A stretch of 7,199 bases of DNA from Bryobacterales bacterium (GCA_025456495.1 JALOKO010000194.1:1-7199), one strand, 5' to 3'; shown: positions 1 through 6,350, counted from the first letter of the stretch. Notes: generated by a model from the letters alone, not told the origin. A program made the numbers and translations.

Positions 1-525
1 GCCGAAGGTTTCCGGCAGATGCAGGCGGATGGCGCGGGCCACGCCGGCATCATCGATGGCGCTGCACACGATGCCCCCCAGAACGGCGGCGGCGACGTTG
101 TCCGGGTGCCCTTCAATGCGCGCGGCTTCGTCCAGAATCCGGTGGCGATCCCAGTTCAGGTGCAGCAGCTTCACGGCCAACACCACCCCGGCGACCAGGG
201 CAGCCGCGCTGGAGCCCAAGCCCTTGCCAATGGGGATACCGTTTACGATCTGCAGTTGGACGGGGGGCAGGGTCGGGTGGCGGGTGTCCGCGCCGGGAAG
301 CTCACCGGCAACCCGCAGCGCGGTCTGCCAGATAAGGTTGTCGGCGTTGGTGGGGATGCTGGCCGCGTCTGTGCCAGCAACGCCTATCGTGAGTTCGTCG
401 GCCGGGCGAAAGCGGCACTCCAGATAGAGTTGCACCGCCATGCCCAGCGCATCGAAGCCGGGCCCGAGGTTAGCGCTGGAAGCGGGTACCCGAAACCGCT
501 CCCAGCCTGTCATGTCGTCCGCCAT
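1..525 (-). CDS. thrB: Homoserine kinase, N-terminal 175 residues (gene runs off the left edge)
   Basis: Homoserine kinase phosphorylates L-homoserine with ATP to O-phosphohomoserine, the step before threonine synthase, in the cytoplasm. Reading the minus strand from 525 gives an uninterrupted frame to base 1. Residues 14-25 read PASSANLGPGFD, the N-terminal GHMP-kinase motif in its homoserine-kinase form. Residues 98-109 read PIGKGLGSSAAA, the glycine/serine-rich ATP-phosphate loop. EGHPDN at 138-143 is also typical of ThrB. The family is about 300 residues long, so a little over half is present. Two in-frame ATGs are possible, at 525 and at 513 (residue 5). Neither has a strong Shine-Dalgarno sequence, and the start lies only 14 bp after the oxidoreductase stop, so translation is probably coupled to that gene. 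The family call is firm; the exact start is not. Confidence 0.93.
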   Translation of the reverse strand, partial: MADDMTGWERFRVPASSANLGPGFDALGMAVQLYLECRFRPADELTIGVAGTDAASIPTNADNLIWQTALRVAGELPGADTRHPTLPPVQLQIVNGIPIGKGLGSSAAALVAGVVLAVKLLHLNWDRHRILDEAARIEGHPDNVAAAVLGGIVCSAIDDAGVARAIRLHLPETFG

Positions 526-539
526 GGAAGAAGGCCCGC

Positions 540-1553
540 TTAGGCGAGCACCTGCTTCTCACCGGTGCGGCAGGACGTGTAAATGCGCTCCACCAACTCC
601 AGCGCAGCCAGTCCGGCGGCGGCGGAGCACTTGGGTTCGCGTCCGGTGCGGATGGCGTCGCCGAAATCCAGGAATTGCCGTTCAAAAGGCTCCAAAGAAA
701 TGGCCATGGGGTCACTGGCGCCGGAGGCGACATCCTTGGCGACAGGGGCCGATTCGCCCTCATCGTCCTGAACGTCCCACGTCGTGAGGCGGTCGCCGGT
801 GATGACGGCCGTGCCCTTGGAGCCGTGGAACTCAATGCGTTCACTGTAGCCGGGCCAGAAGGCGGTGGAGGACTGGATGACGCCCGTTGCGCCGCTGGCA
901 AACTTGAGGATGGCGGTGATGACATCCTCGCTCTCAATCTTGTGCAGCGCGCCCAACTGCCAGAAGCCGAATAGCTCAGCGACAGGCCCGGCCACCCAGC
1001 GCAGCATATCCACCTGATGGACTGCCTGATTGATGAGGGCGCCGCCACCTTCCACGGCCCAGCTTCCCTTGATGGGGCGGCTGTAATACTCCGCGCTGCG
1101 GTGCCATTTCACATAAGCGTCCGCTTGCAGCAACTTGCCCAAACGTCCCTCGGCGATGGCCTTGGAGAGGAAGATCATCGAATCGTCAAAGCGGTGCTGG
1201 CTGACGACGCTCAGCAGGATACCGCCGGCGTTGGCGGTATCGATCATCTTGCGCGCGGTGGCGGTATCAATGGCCATGGGCTTCTGCAACTGGACGTGCT
1301 TGCCATGCTGCGCGGCCACCTCAATGGGCTGCAGACGGAAATCCGGAAAGGTACAAACGTCCACGTAATCCACGTTGGGATGGGAGCAGAGTTCCTGATA
1401 CGAAGGCACAAACTCGCAGCCATATTGCAGGGCGAACTTGTTGCCGTATTCAGGGCTGACGTCCGTGCAGACCGTCACTTGGTAGCCGATGTTCTTGTAC
1501 GCCTGCGCATGCTTGTGCGAAATGGCGCCCGTGCCGATGATTCCAACGCGCAA
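540..1553 (-). CDS. Gfo/Idh/MocA-family NAD(P)-dependent oxidoreductase
   Basis: The predicted 337-residue cytoplasmic protein has the usual two-domain layout. An N-terminal Rossmann fold opens with RVGIIGTGAISHKHA (the GxGxxG-type loop, Gly4/Gly7/Gly9). The C-terminal alpha/beta domain carries GGGALINQAVHQVD at 169-182, with His179 and Asp182 in the positions where the family has its catalytic His and structural Asp. The motif usually written EKP is here QKP (90-92); the catalytic Lys91 is kept. The family oxidises or reduces sugars, inositols and related compounds with NAD(P); the substrate cannot be read from the sequence. I chose the TTG at 1553 because an AAGGAG lies 7 bp upstream and the Rossmann strand starts at once. 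An in-frame ATG at 1691 would add 46 Cys/Arg/Pro-rich residues unlike the family. The gene precedes thrB by 14 bp and lies 213 bp after the sulfatase, which hints at a sugar-catabolic role. Confidence 0.9.
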   Translation of the reverse strand: MRVGIIGTGAISHKHAQAYKNIGYQVTVCTDVSPEYGNKFALQYGCEFVPSYQELCSHPNVDYVDVCTFPDFRLQPIEVAAQHGKHVQLQKPMAIDTATARKMIDTANAGGILLSVVSQHRFDDSMIFLSKAIAEGRLGKLLQADAYVKWHRSAEYYSRPIKGSWAVEGGGALINQAVHQVDMLRWVAGPVAELFGFWQLGALHKIESEDVITAILKFASGATGVIQSSTAFWPGYSERIEFHGSKGTAVITGDRLTTWDVQDDEGESAPVAKDVASGASDPMAISLEPFERQFLDFGDAIRTGREPKCSAAAGLAALELVERIYTSCRTGEKQVLA

Positions 1554-1560
1554 TTCGGAT

Positions 1561-1566
1561 CTCCTT
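1561..1566 (-). promoter_or_regulatory. Ribosome binding site that sets the TTG start of the oxidoreductase
   Basis: Read on the minus strand this is AAGGAG, followed by 7 bases and then TTG CGC GTT GGA. It is a near-consensus Shine-Dalgarno at a normal distance, and the best evidence that translation begins at the TTG at 1553. No promoter with both boxes could be identified upstream. Confidence 0.75.
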
Positions 1567-1766
1567 GAATGAACAAAAGCGAATGATTGAAAGGTTGGCC
1601 TTCGGCCTGATGGGCAACCAGCACCCGAAGCCGAACAACACCCTTGCCGGGGACAACAACCAACCTCTTCCTGGCGGGACGCGCCAGCCACTACCTGATG
1701 ATAGCGTAGGCGCCCTGAGGGCGATGTCTGGCAACGCTCGCGCCCGGTGAGAGGGCTGATGCTGGC
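1567..1766. other. Spacer between sulfatase stop and oxidoreductase ribosome binding site
   Basis: No credible gene lies in these 200 bp. There are two small perfect inverted repeats: CGCCC-TGA-GGGCG at 1711-1723, 44 bp after the sulfatase stop, and GGCC-TTC-GGCC at 1597-1607. Neither is followed by a run of T on the minus strand, so I do not call a rho-independent terminator. The stretch is long enough for a promoter for the oxidoreductase-thrB pair, but I see no clear -35/-10 pair. Confidence 0.4.
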
Positions 1767-3692
1767 CTAGCTGAGCTTGGTGATGACGTCCTCAATCAAC
1801 CTGGGCACGTAAGAGCGAAGGCGCTGCTCCAGTCCCTCCTGTTCGCGTGGCAGGGCGCGCAGACGAGAGAGCGCAGGTTTGGCGCGCATCTCCATCTGGT
1901 CAATGGCGTTCACCGCCAGCAGCGCGACATAGATGCTGTTGGTGGCCAGTGAGGCCAGGTCGACCAGGGTATCCAGCGCGAGGCGCGCGTCCGCGTCCGC
2001 CCCATATCGTCCCAGCGCCTCGGCGGCGGCAATGCGCACCACCGACGCTTCGTCCTGCAGGGCCTGGCGGAGTTCGCTGGTGTGGGCGTTCACCGCTTCC
2101 TTGCCGCGCATCAGCATGCCCAGGATGGTCCAGTAGCGCACGGCGCTGTCGGCATCGCCAAGGCCAGCCGGATCCATGGGCGCTTGCGTGCCGCTTCCGT
2201 AGCCAACGGAAGCGGCTTCGGCAGTGGCAAGGATGCGGTCCAACGGAACCTTCTCTGGCTGCCGGGCCATGTCATAGGGGGTGCTGCCCTTTGACCGGGA
2301 GTGGATCTCCGCTTCCGGCAACAGGCCCACATCGCGAATATCCAGCATCCAATCGTGTACCGCTTGGCGCATGCGCGTGAGCTGCGCTTCCACTTCCGGG
2401 CTGCGTTCGGCGGCGGGAAGCGCAGCAAGATTCTTCACCTCGTGAGGGTCAGCCTGCAGGTCGTAGAGTTCTTCCCAGGGTTTGGTTTCCCAGAAGTACG
2501 TTTGCGGCGGCTGTAGCTTGCCTTCCTCGTAGAGACGCTTCCACACCTGCGTGGTGGGCGTCTCAAACATATAGGCGATGTGCTGGCCGTAAACGCGATG
2601 GGGCATGAAGTGGCGCAGGTACTGATAGCGCTGGTCGCGGCAGGTACGCACCAGATCGTAGCGCTCGTCCATGCGTCCACGGAAGCCAAACTGGAATGCG
2701 GGCGCGGGCGTAGCGTACTTGCCCGCGAACGCCTTGCCCTGCATCCATGCGGGAGGCTGCGCGCCCACCAAGCTCAGCAGCGTGGGGGCCAAATCGACAA
2801 AGCCCACCGGGCGCGCCGAGGTTCCCCCAGCGCCATAGTTGGGTGGCGCGAGGTGCTTGAACTTCTCCGGGACATGCAACAACAGGGCCACATGGAGTCC
2901 GGAATTGTAAGGCCAGCGCTTGCTGCGCGGCATGCCCGAACCGTGGTCGCCGTAGAAGAACACGATGGTGTCATCGGCAAGGCCGTCGGCTTCCAACTCG
3001 GCCAGCACCTTGGCTGCCTGGCCATCCATGGTGGTGATGTTGTCGTAGTATTGCGCCCAATCCTGGCGCACTTCCGGGGTATCCGGATGATAGGGCGGTA
3101 AGGGCGCCTTGGCCGGGTCGTGGGTGAGCTCGTGGGGACGCCGACGGATTTGGCTCTCATGCGTGGTGGTGAAGTTGAAGATCGCAAAGAAGGGCTGCCC
3201 CTCGGCGCGATTGCGCCAATGCGCCTGCTTGCTGGATTCGCTCCACACCTCGACGGGCTCCTCCAGGTTGTAGTCCTTCTTCATGTTGTTGGTGACGTAG
3301 TAACCCTGTTCGCGCAGGAGTTCGGGATACATCTTCATGGAAGGCGATAAGGGCAGCACGCTGCGCATGTGTTCCGCGCCTAAGCTGGGGGGGTAGCAAC
3401 CGGTAATGATGGTGGTGCGGGCCGGGGCGCAGACCGGAGCCGTGGAACTGGCATGCAGGTAGCGCAGACTACGCTGGGCTAGCTTATCCAGGTTGGGGGT
3501 GTCGGCATAAGCATCGCCGTAGCACCCCAGTTCCGGGCCGATATCTTCACAGGTAATCCAAAGGATGTTGGGCTTGCCGGGCGCCTGCGCGCAGGACACC
3601 GCTCCCGCCAGGGTTGCCGCGCCAAACACACTGCTGACAAAGTGGCGACGGGAGAAGGCGGGGGAGTGCGCTGACCGATTCAACGTGGACAT
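1767..3692 (-). CDS. Tat-exported type I sulfatase (heparan N-sulfatase-like) with C-terminal HEAT-like region
   Basis: The predicted 641-residue enzyme hydrolyses sulfate esters or sulfamates, probably outside the cytoplasm. Residues 14-33 form a twin-arginine signal (SRRHFVSSVFGAATLAGAVS). Cys34 follows Ala-Val-Ser, so lipoprotein processing is possible but not certain. The sulfatase domain runs from PNILWITCED (41-50). CAPARTTIITG (88-98) is the C-x-P-x-R signature, in which Cys88 is converted to formylglycine. Metal and active-site candidates are Asp50, His178, and Asp249-His250 in FYGDHG, with Lys258 nearby. About residues 515-610 are alternating helices resembling HEAT repeats. The overall sequence is closest, from memory, to heparan N-sulfatase/sulfamidase-like proteins of environmental bacteria; the substrate is unknown. 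The ATG at 3692 has GAGG 8 bp upstream and places the Tat motif at residue 15. The in-frame ATG at 3995 would add 101 residues ahead of it and run through proC. No sulfatase-maturing enzyme lies in the window. Confidence 0.93.
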   Translation of the reverse strand: MSTLNRSAHSPAFSRRHFVSSVFGAATLAGAVSCAQAPGKPNILWITCEDIGPELGCYGDAYADTPNLDKLAQRSLRYLHASSTAPVCAPARTTIITGCYPPSLGAEHMRSVLPLSPSMKMYPELLREQGYYVTNNMKKDYNLEEPVEVWSESSKQAHWRNRAEGQPFFAIFNFTTTHESQIRRRPHELTHDPAKAPLPPYHPDTPEVRQDWAQYYDNITTMDGQAAKVLAELEADGLADDTIVFFYGDHGSGMPRSKRWPYNSGLHVALLLHVPEKFKHLAPPNYGAGGTSARPVGFVDLAPTLLSLVGAQPPAWMQGKAFAGKYATPAPAFQFGFRGRMDERYDLVRTCRDQRYQYLRHFMPHRVYGQHIAYMFETPTTQVWKRLYEEGKLQPPQTYFWETKPWEELYDLQADPHEVKNLAALPAAERSPEVEAQLTRMRQAVHDWMLDIRDVGLLPEAEIHSRSKGSTPYDMARQPEKVPLDRILATAEAASVGYGSGTQAPMDPAGLGDADSAVRYWTILGMLMRGKEAVNAHTSELRQALQDEASVVRIAAAEALGRYGADADARLALDTLVDLASLATNSIYVALLAVNAIDQMEMRAKPALSRLRALPREQEGLEQRLRSYVPRLIEDVITKLS

Positions 3693-3746
3693 TCGAAAAA
3701 CCTCACCCCACAGTCTATGCCAAGCGAGGCAGAAGCGGCGACCGAT

Positions 3747-3795
3747 TTCGCGCAACCGAGCCCGAGCAACGGGATTCGCGCAACCGAATTCGCGC
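3747..3795. repeat. 13-bp direct repeat with a partial third copy, upstream of the sulfatase
   Basis: TTCGCGCAACCGA occurs exactly at 3747-3759 and 3775-3787, 28 bp apart. A shortened copy, TTCGCGC, follows at 3789-3795. The repeats lie 55-103 bp upstream of the sulfatase start, a position compatible with a promoter or operator. No protein is known to bind here, and chance or slippage-derived duplication is equally possible. Confidence 0.6.
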
Positions 3796-3839
3796 CGCAT
3801 TGCCGTAGCCACGGTGATGCTGGCGCACCCATCGCGCAG

Positions 3840-3884
3840 GAAGGTCGAAAGCAGGAAGGCCGAAAGCTGGAAGGCCGAAAGCTG
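3840..3884. repeat. Three tandem copies of a 15-bp unit between proC and the sulfatase
   Basis: The unit GAAGGCCGAAAGCTG is present exactly at 3855-3869 and 3870-3884. A copy with two mismatches (GAAGGTCGAAAGCAG) lies at 3840-3854, and an A/G-rich remnant follows. The array ends 16 bp past the proC stop codon, in the proC 3' region and sulfatase 5' region. The purine-rich unit is itself two similar half-units (GAAGGCC, GAAAGCTG). It looks like a slippage-generated minisatellite. Confidence 0.8.
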
Positions 3885-3900
3885 AAAGAGGGCGGGCAGC

Positions 3901-4791
3901 TTAGTGCGAATTGCCTGCTTTGGGCTGGCCCAGTTGGCCCGCGGTGCGGGTGGCCTCCTCAATCGCGCGGGCAAGCACGCTGCGAATCTTGCCATCTTCC
4001 AACATCAGCAGGCCGGCGATGGTGCAACCGGCGGGCGTGGTGACATCGTCCCGCAGGCTTGCCGGATGCCTGCCGCTGGCCTGCACCATTTTGGTGGCGC
4101 CCATGACGGTTTGCGACACCAGCGACAGGGCCAGTTCGCGGGGCAATCCCACACGAACCCCGGCGTCGGCCAGCGCTTCGATAATCAGGTAAATGTAGGC
4201 CGGACCGCTACCGCTTAGGGCCGTTATGGCGTTGAAGTACGTTTCGTCCACCACACGGCACAAGCCAACAGCCTGAAAGATGCGACGCGCGGTGGCCAGG
4301 TGTTCCTCGCGAGCCTCCGTGCCGCCGCACACCACCGTCATCCCCTCTCCGACGATACAGGGCGTGTTGGGCATAGCGCGAATCCAGGGGTTGGCGGTAC
4401 CCAGCATCCCTTCCAGTTGCGCGATGGTGTCACCGGCGGCAATCGAAATCAGCAGGACATCCTCGGGCAGGCCCGCCTGCTTCAGCTTCGTCAGCACCAC
4501 GCCCATCTGGCTGGGCTTCACGCACAGCAGCAGGATGCCTGCGTCGGCAATACGCGCCCGATAGTCCCGCTCGGCGGCGATACCCAGGCTGGCAGCGACG
4601 CGCTTGCAGGTTTCCTCGCTCTTGGCGGTAGTCCAGACATTCCGATGCTGCACGAGTCCGCTTTGCAGCAGTCCGCGCAACAGGGTTTGTCCCATCACGC
4701 CGGCGCCAATCACGCCAAGGGTGCGGCCTTCGGCCAACAGGCCCGGCGCCTGGGTTGGGGTTTGCTGCTCCGTCTGTTCCGTTGATTGCAT
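3901..4791 (-). CDS. proC: Pyrroline-5-carboxylate reductase
   Basis: The predicted 296-residue cytoplasmic enzyme carries out the last step of proline synthesis, reducing 1-pyrroline-5-carboxylate to L-proline with NAD(P)H. The Rossmann loop is GVIGAGVMG (26-34). CVKP (90-93) and IRAMPNTP (137-144) are family landmarks. The C-terminal dimer domain has ALSGSGPAY (191-199) and the ProC signature VTTPAGCTIAGL (250-261). Bacterial ProC is usually about 265-280 residues; the surplus is a Gln/Thr-rich N-terminal tail of roughly 24 residues before the first strand. The ATG at 4791 has no good Shine-Dalgarno, but no later ATG precedes the glycine loop. A GTG or CTG closer to the fold cannot be excluded. 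The gene faces away from the DUF362 gene across a repeat-rich 311-bp region, and the sulfatase follows 208 bp downstream on the same strand. Confidence 0.95.
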   Translation of the reverse strand: MQSTEQTEQQTPTQAPGLLAEGRTLGVIGAGVMGQTLLRGLLQSGLVQHRNVWTTAKSEETCKRVAASLGIAAERDYRARIADAGILLLCVKPSQMGVVLTKLKQAGLPEDVLLISIAAGDTIAQLEGMLGTANPWIRAMPNTPCIVGEGMTVVCGGTEAREEHLATARRIFQAVGLCRVVDETYFNAITALSGSGPAYIYLIIEALADAGVRVGLPRELALSLVSQTVMGATKMVQASGRHPASLRDDVTTPAGCTIAGLLMLEDGKIRSVLARAIEEATRTAGQLGQPKAGNSH

Positions 4792-4873
4792 CGCTTATCA
4801 GGATAAACCTAGCGTGACGGCGATGGTTTCGCGCGGGGCGCCGGATGCGCGCCTGGGTCAGGGTGTCACGGTT

Positions 4874-4957
4874 ATGCAGGCCCGGTCATGCAGGCACGGT
4901 CATGCAGGCACGGTCATGCAGGCACGGTCATGCAGGCAACGTCGTGCAGGCAAGACC
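4874..4957. repeat. Tandem array of a 14-bp unit, about six copies
   Basis: The unit ATGCAGGCACGGTC is exact at 4888-4901, 4902-4915 and 4916-4929. It has one change at 4874-4887 (ATGCAGGCCCGGTC) and at 4930-4943 (ATGCAGGCAACGTC), and more changes at 4944-4957. Diverged remnants may continue to about 4985, and CACGGTT at 4867-4873 looks like the tail of a preceding copy. The identical core with decaying edges is what repeat expansion by slippage or unequal exchange would leave. The array begins 83 bp upstream of the proC start. Units abut with no spacers. Confidence 0.92.
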
Positions 4958-5029
4958 GGGCGGGCAGCGCCATGCTGGCCAGGCCATCCCGGGCGCAACG
5001 GGGTAGATCCGCTACACTGAGGGTATCAG

Positions 5030-5079
5030 GGCCGCCTGGGTCTATTACGGCCGCCAGAGTCTATCTGGGCCGCCAGGGG
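5030..5079. repeat. 19-bp tandem repeat, about 2.5 copies, before the DUF362 ribosome binding site
   Basis: GGCCGCC recurs at 5030, 5049 and 5068, exactly 19 bp apart. The first two units share most of their length (GGCCGCCTGGGTCTATTAC and GGCCGCCAGAGTCTATCTG), and the third is partial (GGCCGCCAGGGG). The repeat lies in the probable 5' untranslated region of the DUF362 gene. It is unrelated in sequence to the 14-bp array just upstream. Confidence 0.75.
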
Positions 5080-5085
5080 AGCAAC

Positions 5086-5092
5086 GGGGAGG
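5086..5092 (+). promoter_or_regulatory. Ribosome binding site of the DUF362 gene
   Basis: GGGGAGG precedes the ATG at 5103 by 10 bp, slightly long but acceptable. It supports this start, which also places the twin-arginine motif at residues 8-9, as expected for a Tat signal. Confidence 0.65.
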
Positions 5093-5102
5093 ACTGGGTG
5101 AG

Positions 5103-6350
5103 ATGAGGCATCCGTTTTGCTCGCGTCGTCACATGCTGCAGTTGGCTGGAGCAGGGGTGGCGGCATCCATCCTGGCGCCAACCGCCAGCGCCCAGCAAAC
5201 CAGCGCCCAGCAGGCCAGCGCTCCCCGGGACAGCGCTCCCCGGGACAGCGCGGCCCGGGACAGCGCCTCTGGAAACAGTGCGACGCGCCTGCCCAACACG
5301 CCGGTGGCCGTGGCGCGTTGCAGATCCTACGACGAGGATCTGCTTACCATCCTGCGTGGCATGGCAGACCAGATTGGCGGCTTCGCCCCCATCGTCCGCA
5401 ACAAGACCGTCACCATCAAACTGAATCTGACCGGCAGCCCGGCGCTGCGCCTGCAGGGGCGTCCGTTGGGAGTCACCCATTACACCCACCCCAAGACCGC
5501 GGTGGTTCTGGCGAGTCTGCTGGCGGAAGCGGGCGCCACGCGCATCCGCTTCGTGGAAAGCTGCTGGGGCACCGGGGGTCCGCTGGAAGAGTACATGCTG
5601 GAATCGGGATGGAACGTGCGGCAGTTGCAGCGCGCCGCGCCGCGGGTGGAGTTGCTGAACACCAACGCGCTGGCCGGCGCCAAGCGCTACAGCCGCTTCC
5701 ACGTGCAAGGTCAACCGCTGATGTACCCGTCCTATGAATTGCATCCGGCCTACGCGGAAACCGACGTGCTGGTATCGATGGCCAAGCTCAAGGAGCACGA
5801 AACCACGGGGATTACCCTGGCGATGAAGAACATCTTTGGATGCACCCCGGCAAGCATCTATGGCGATGACGCGGGAGTGGATGAGCCGAACGAAGCGCCC
5901 ACAAGCGGTCGTGGCGCCGTCTGTCACGCGGGTCAGCGGCAACCATCCCGGATCGCGGCGGCAGAAATCGCCCCGTCCAGTCCGCGCAGCCCGTACTACC
6001 GCATGCCACGGATTGTGGCCGAACTGAACAGCGCCTTGCCCATCGGGCTATCCTTCATCGATGGCATTGAGACCATCCAAGGGGGCGAAGGGCCGTGGGT
6101 AGGCGGAGTGCGCATCGTCCAACCGGGCCTGTTGGTGCTGGGCACAAACGCCATCAACACCGACGCGGTGGGGACCGCGCTGATGGGGTACGATCCACTG
6201 GCCCCGGCGGGCACGGGCGCTTTCCGCAAGTGCGATAACTACTTTCACTTCGCCCAGCAGATGGGCCTGGGACTGGCGAATCCGGCCGAGTTGGACGTGC
6301 GCGGTGTTTCTATCTCTGAGGCGCGATTCCCGTTCCAGGTAGCGGGCTGA
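5103..6350 (+). CDS. Tat-exported DUF362 domain protein
   Basis: The predicted 415-residue protein belongs to DUF362, a family of unproven biochemical function. Residues 7-30 are a Tat signal: SRRHMLQLAG, a hydrophobic stretch, then PTASA with likely cleavage near residue 30. Next come six pentapeptide repeats (31-60). The folded domain runs from about residue 66. Family-like blocks are KTVTIKLNL (101-109), SMAKLKEHETTGITLAMKNI (225-244), IYGDDAGVDEPNE (252-264), IDGIETIQGGEGP (319-331) and NTDAVGTALMGYDP (352-365). I see no ferredoxin-type CxxCxxC cluster, which some DUF362 proteins carry. Conserved Asp, Glu and Lys residues suggest a catalytic or metal site, but this is inference. Export as a folded protein suggests a cofactor or fast folding. 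It is the first gene of the plus-strand group; DUF2237 follows 118 bp later. Confidence 0.88.
   Translation: MRHPFCSRRHMLQLAGAGVAASILAPTASAQQTSAQQASAPRDSAPRDSAARDSASGNSATRLPNTPVAVARCRSYDEDLLTILRGMADQIGGFAPIVRNKTVTIKLNLTGSPALRLQGRPLGVTHYTHPKTAVVLASLLAEAGATRIRFVESCWGTGGPLEEYMLESGWNVRQLQRAAPRVELLNTNALAGAKRYSRFHVQGQPLMYPSYELHPAYAETDVLVSMAKLKEHETTGITLAMKNIFGCTPASIYGDDAGVDEPNEAPTSGRGAVCHAGQRQPSRIAAAEIAPSSPRSPYYRMPRIVAELNSALPIGLSFIDGIETIQGGEGPWVGGVRIVQPGLLVLGTNAINTDAVGTALMGYDPLAPAGTGAFRKCDNYFHFAQQMGLGLANPAELDVRGVSISEARFPFQVAG
5193..5282 (+). repeat. Six 15-bp coding repeats giving a pentapeptide linker (xxxSA)
   Basis: Residues 31-60 of the DUF362 protein read QQTSA, QQASA, PRDSA, PRDSA, ARDSA, SGNSA, each encoded by 15 bp. 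The PRDSA units are repeated exactly in DNA (CAGCGCTCCCCGGGA core). The repeat starts right after the predicted signal-peptide cleavage site, so it would form a flexible hydrophilic N-terminal tail on the exported protein. The 15-bp period keeps the reading frame, so copy-number change would alter only linker length. Confidence 0.85.

Larger units (their letters stand above)
4792..5102. other. Divergent intergenic region between proC and the DUF362 gene
   Basis: This 311-bp stretch must hold the start signals of both flanking genes, but is dominated by repeats: a 14-bp array at 4874-4957 and a 19-bp repeat at 5030-5079. A TACACT at 5013-5018 could serve as a -10 box toward DUF362, but no convincing -35 lies 16-18 bp before it. 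On the proC side TATCCT (minus strand, about 4800-4805) is -10-like and very close to the ATG. Both promoter guesses are weak. No open frame here looks like a gene, and the 14-bp period does not preserve a reading frame. Confidence 0.6.

Noticed and set aside
19..543. Plus-strand open frame of 174 codons opposite thrB
   Set aside because: It is antisense to a clear homoserine kinase, has a composition rich in Gly, Ala and Arg, and no family resemblance; long antisense frames are expected in GC-rich coding DNA.
1554..1691. 46-residue N-terminal extension of the oxidoreductase from the ATG at 1691
   Set aside because: The extension is Cys/Arg/Pro-rich and unlike the family, and a strong Shine-Dalgarno directly precedes the TTG at 1553.
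2580..3101. Plus-strand open frame of 173 codons opposite the sulfatase
   Set aside because: It is antisense to the conserved sulfatase domain, with no recognisable motif; treated as a shadow frame.
3693..3995. 101-residue N-terminal extension of the sulfatase from the ATG at 3995
   Set aside because: It would run through the proC 3' end and the repeats and bury the Tat signal; a good ribosome binding site lies before the ATG at 3692.
4874..4985. CRISPR array
   Set aside because: The 14-bp units are contiguous with no unique spacers, and no cas gene is in the window.
4604..5020. Plus-strand open frame crossing the proC start and the 14-bp repeats
   Set aside because: It is antisense to proC in its first part, and the 14-bp period puts successive units in different frames; no ribosome binding site or family match.
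5061..5942. Minus-strand open frame of 293 codons opposite the DUF362 gene
   Set aside because: It is antisense to a recognisable family protein, with no recognisable domain; its His/Arg/Gly/Gln-rich composition is that of a shadow frame.
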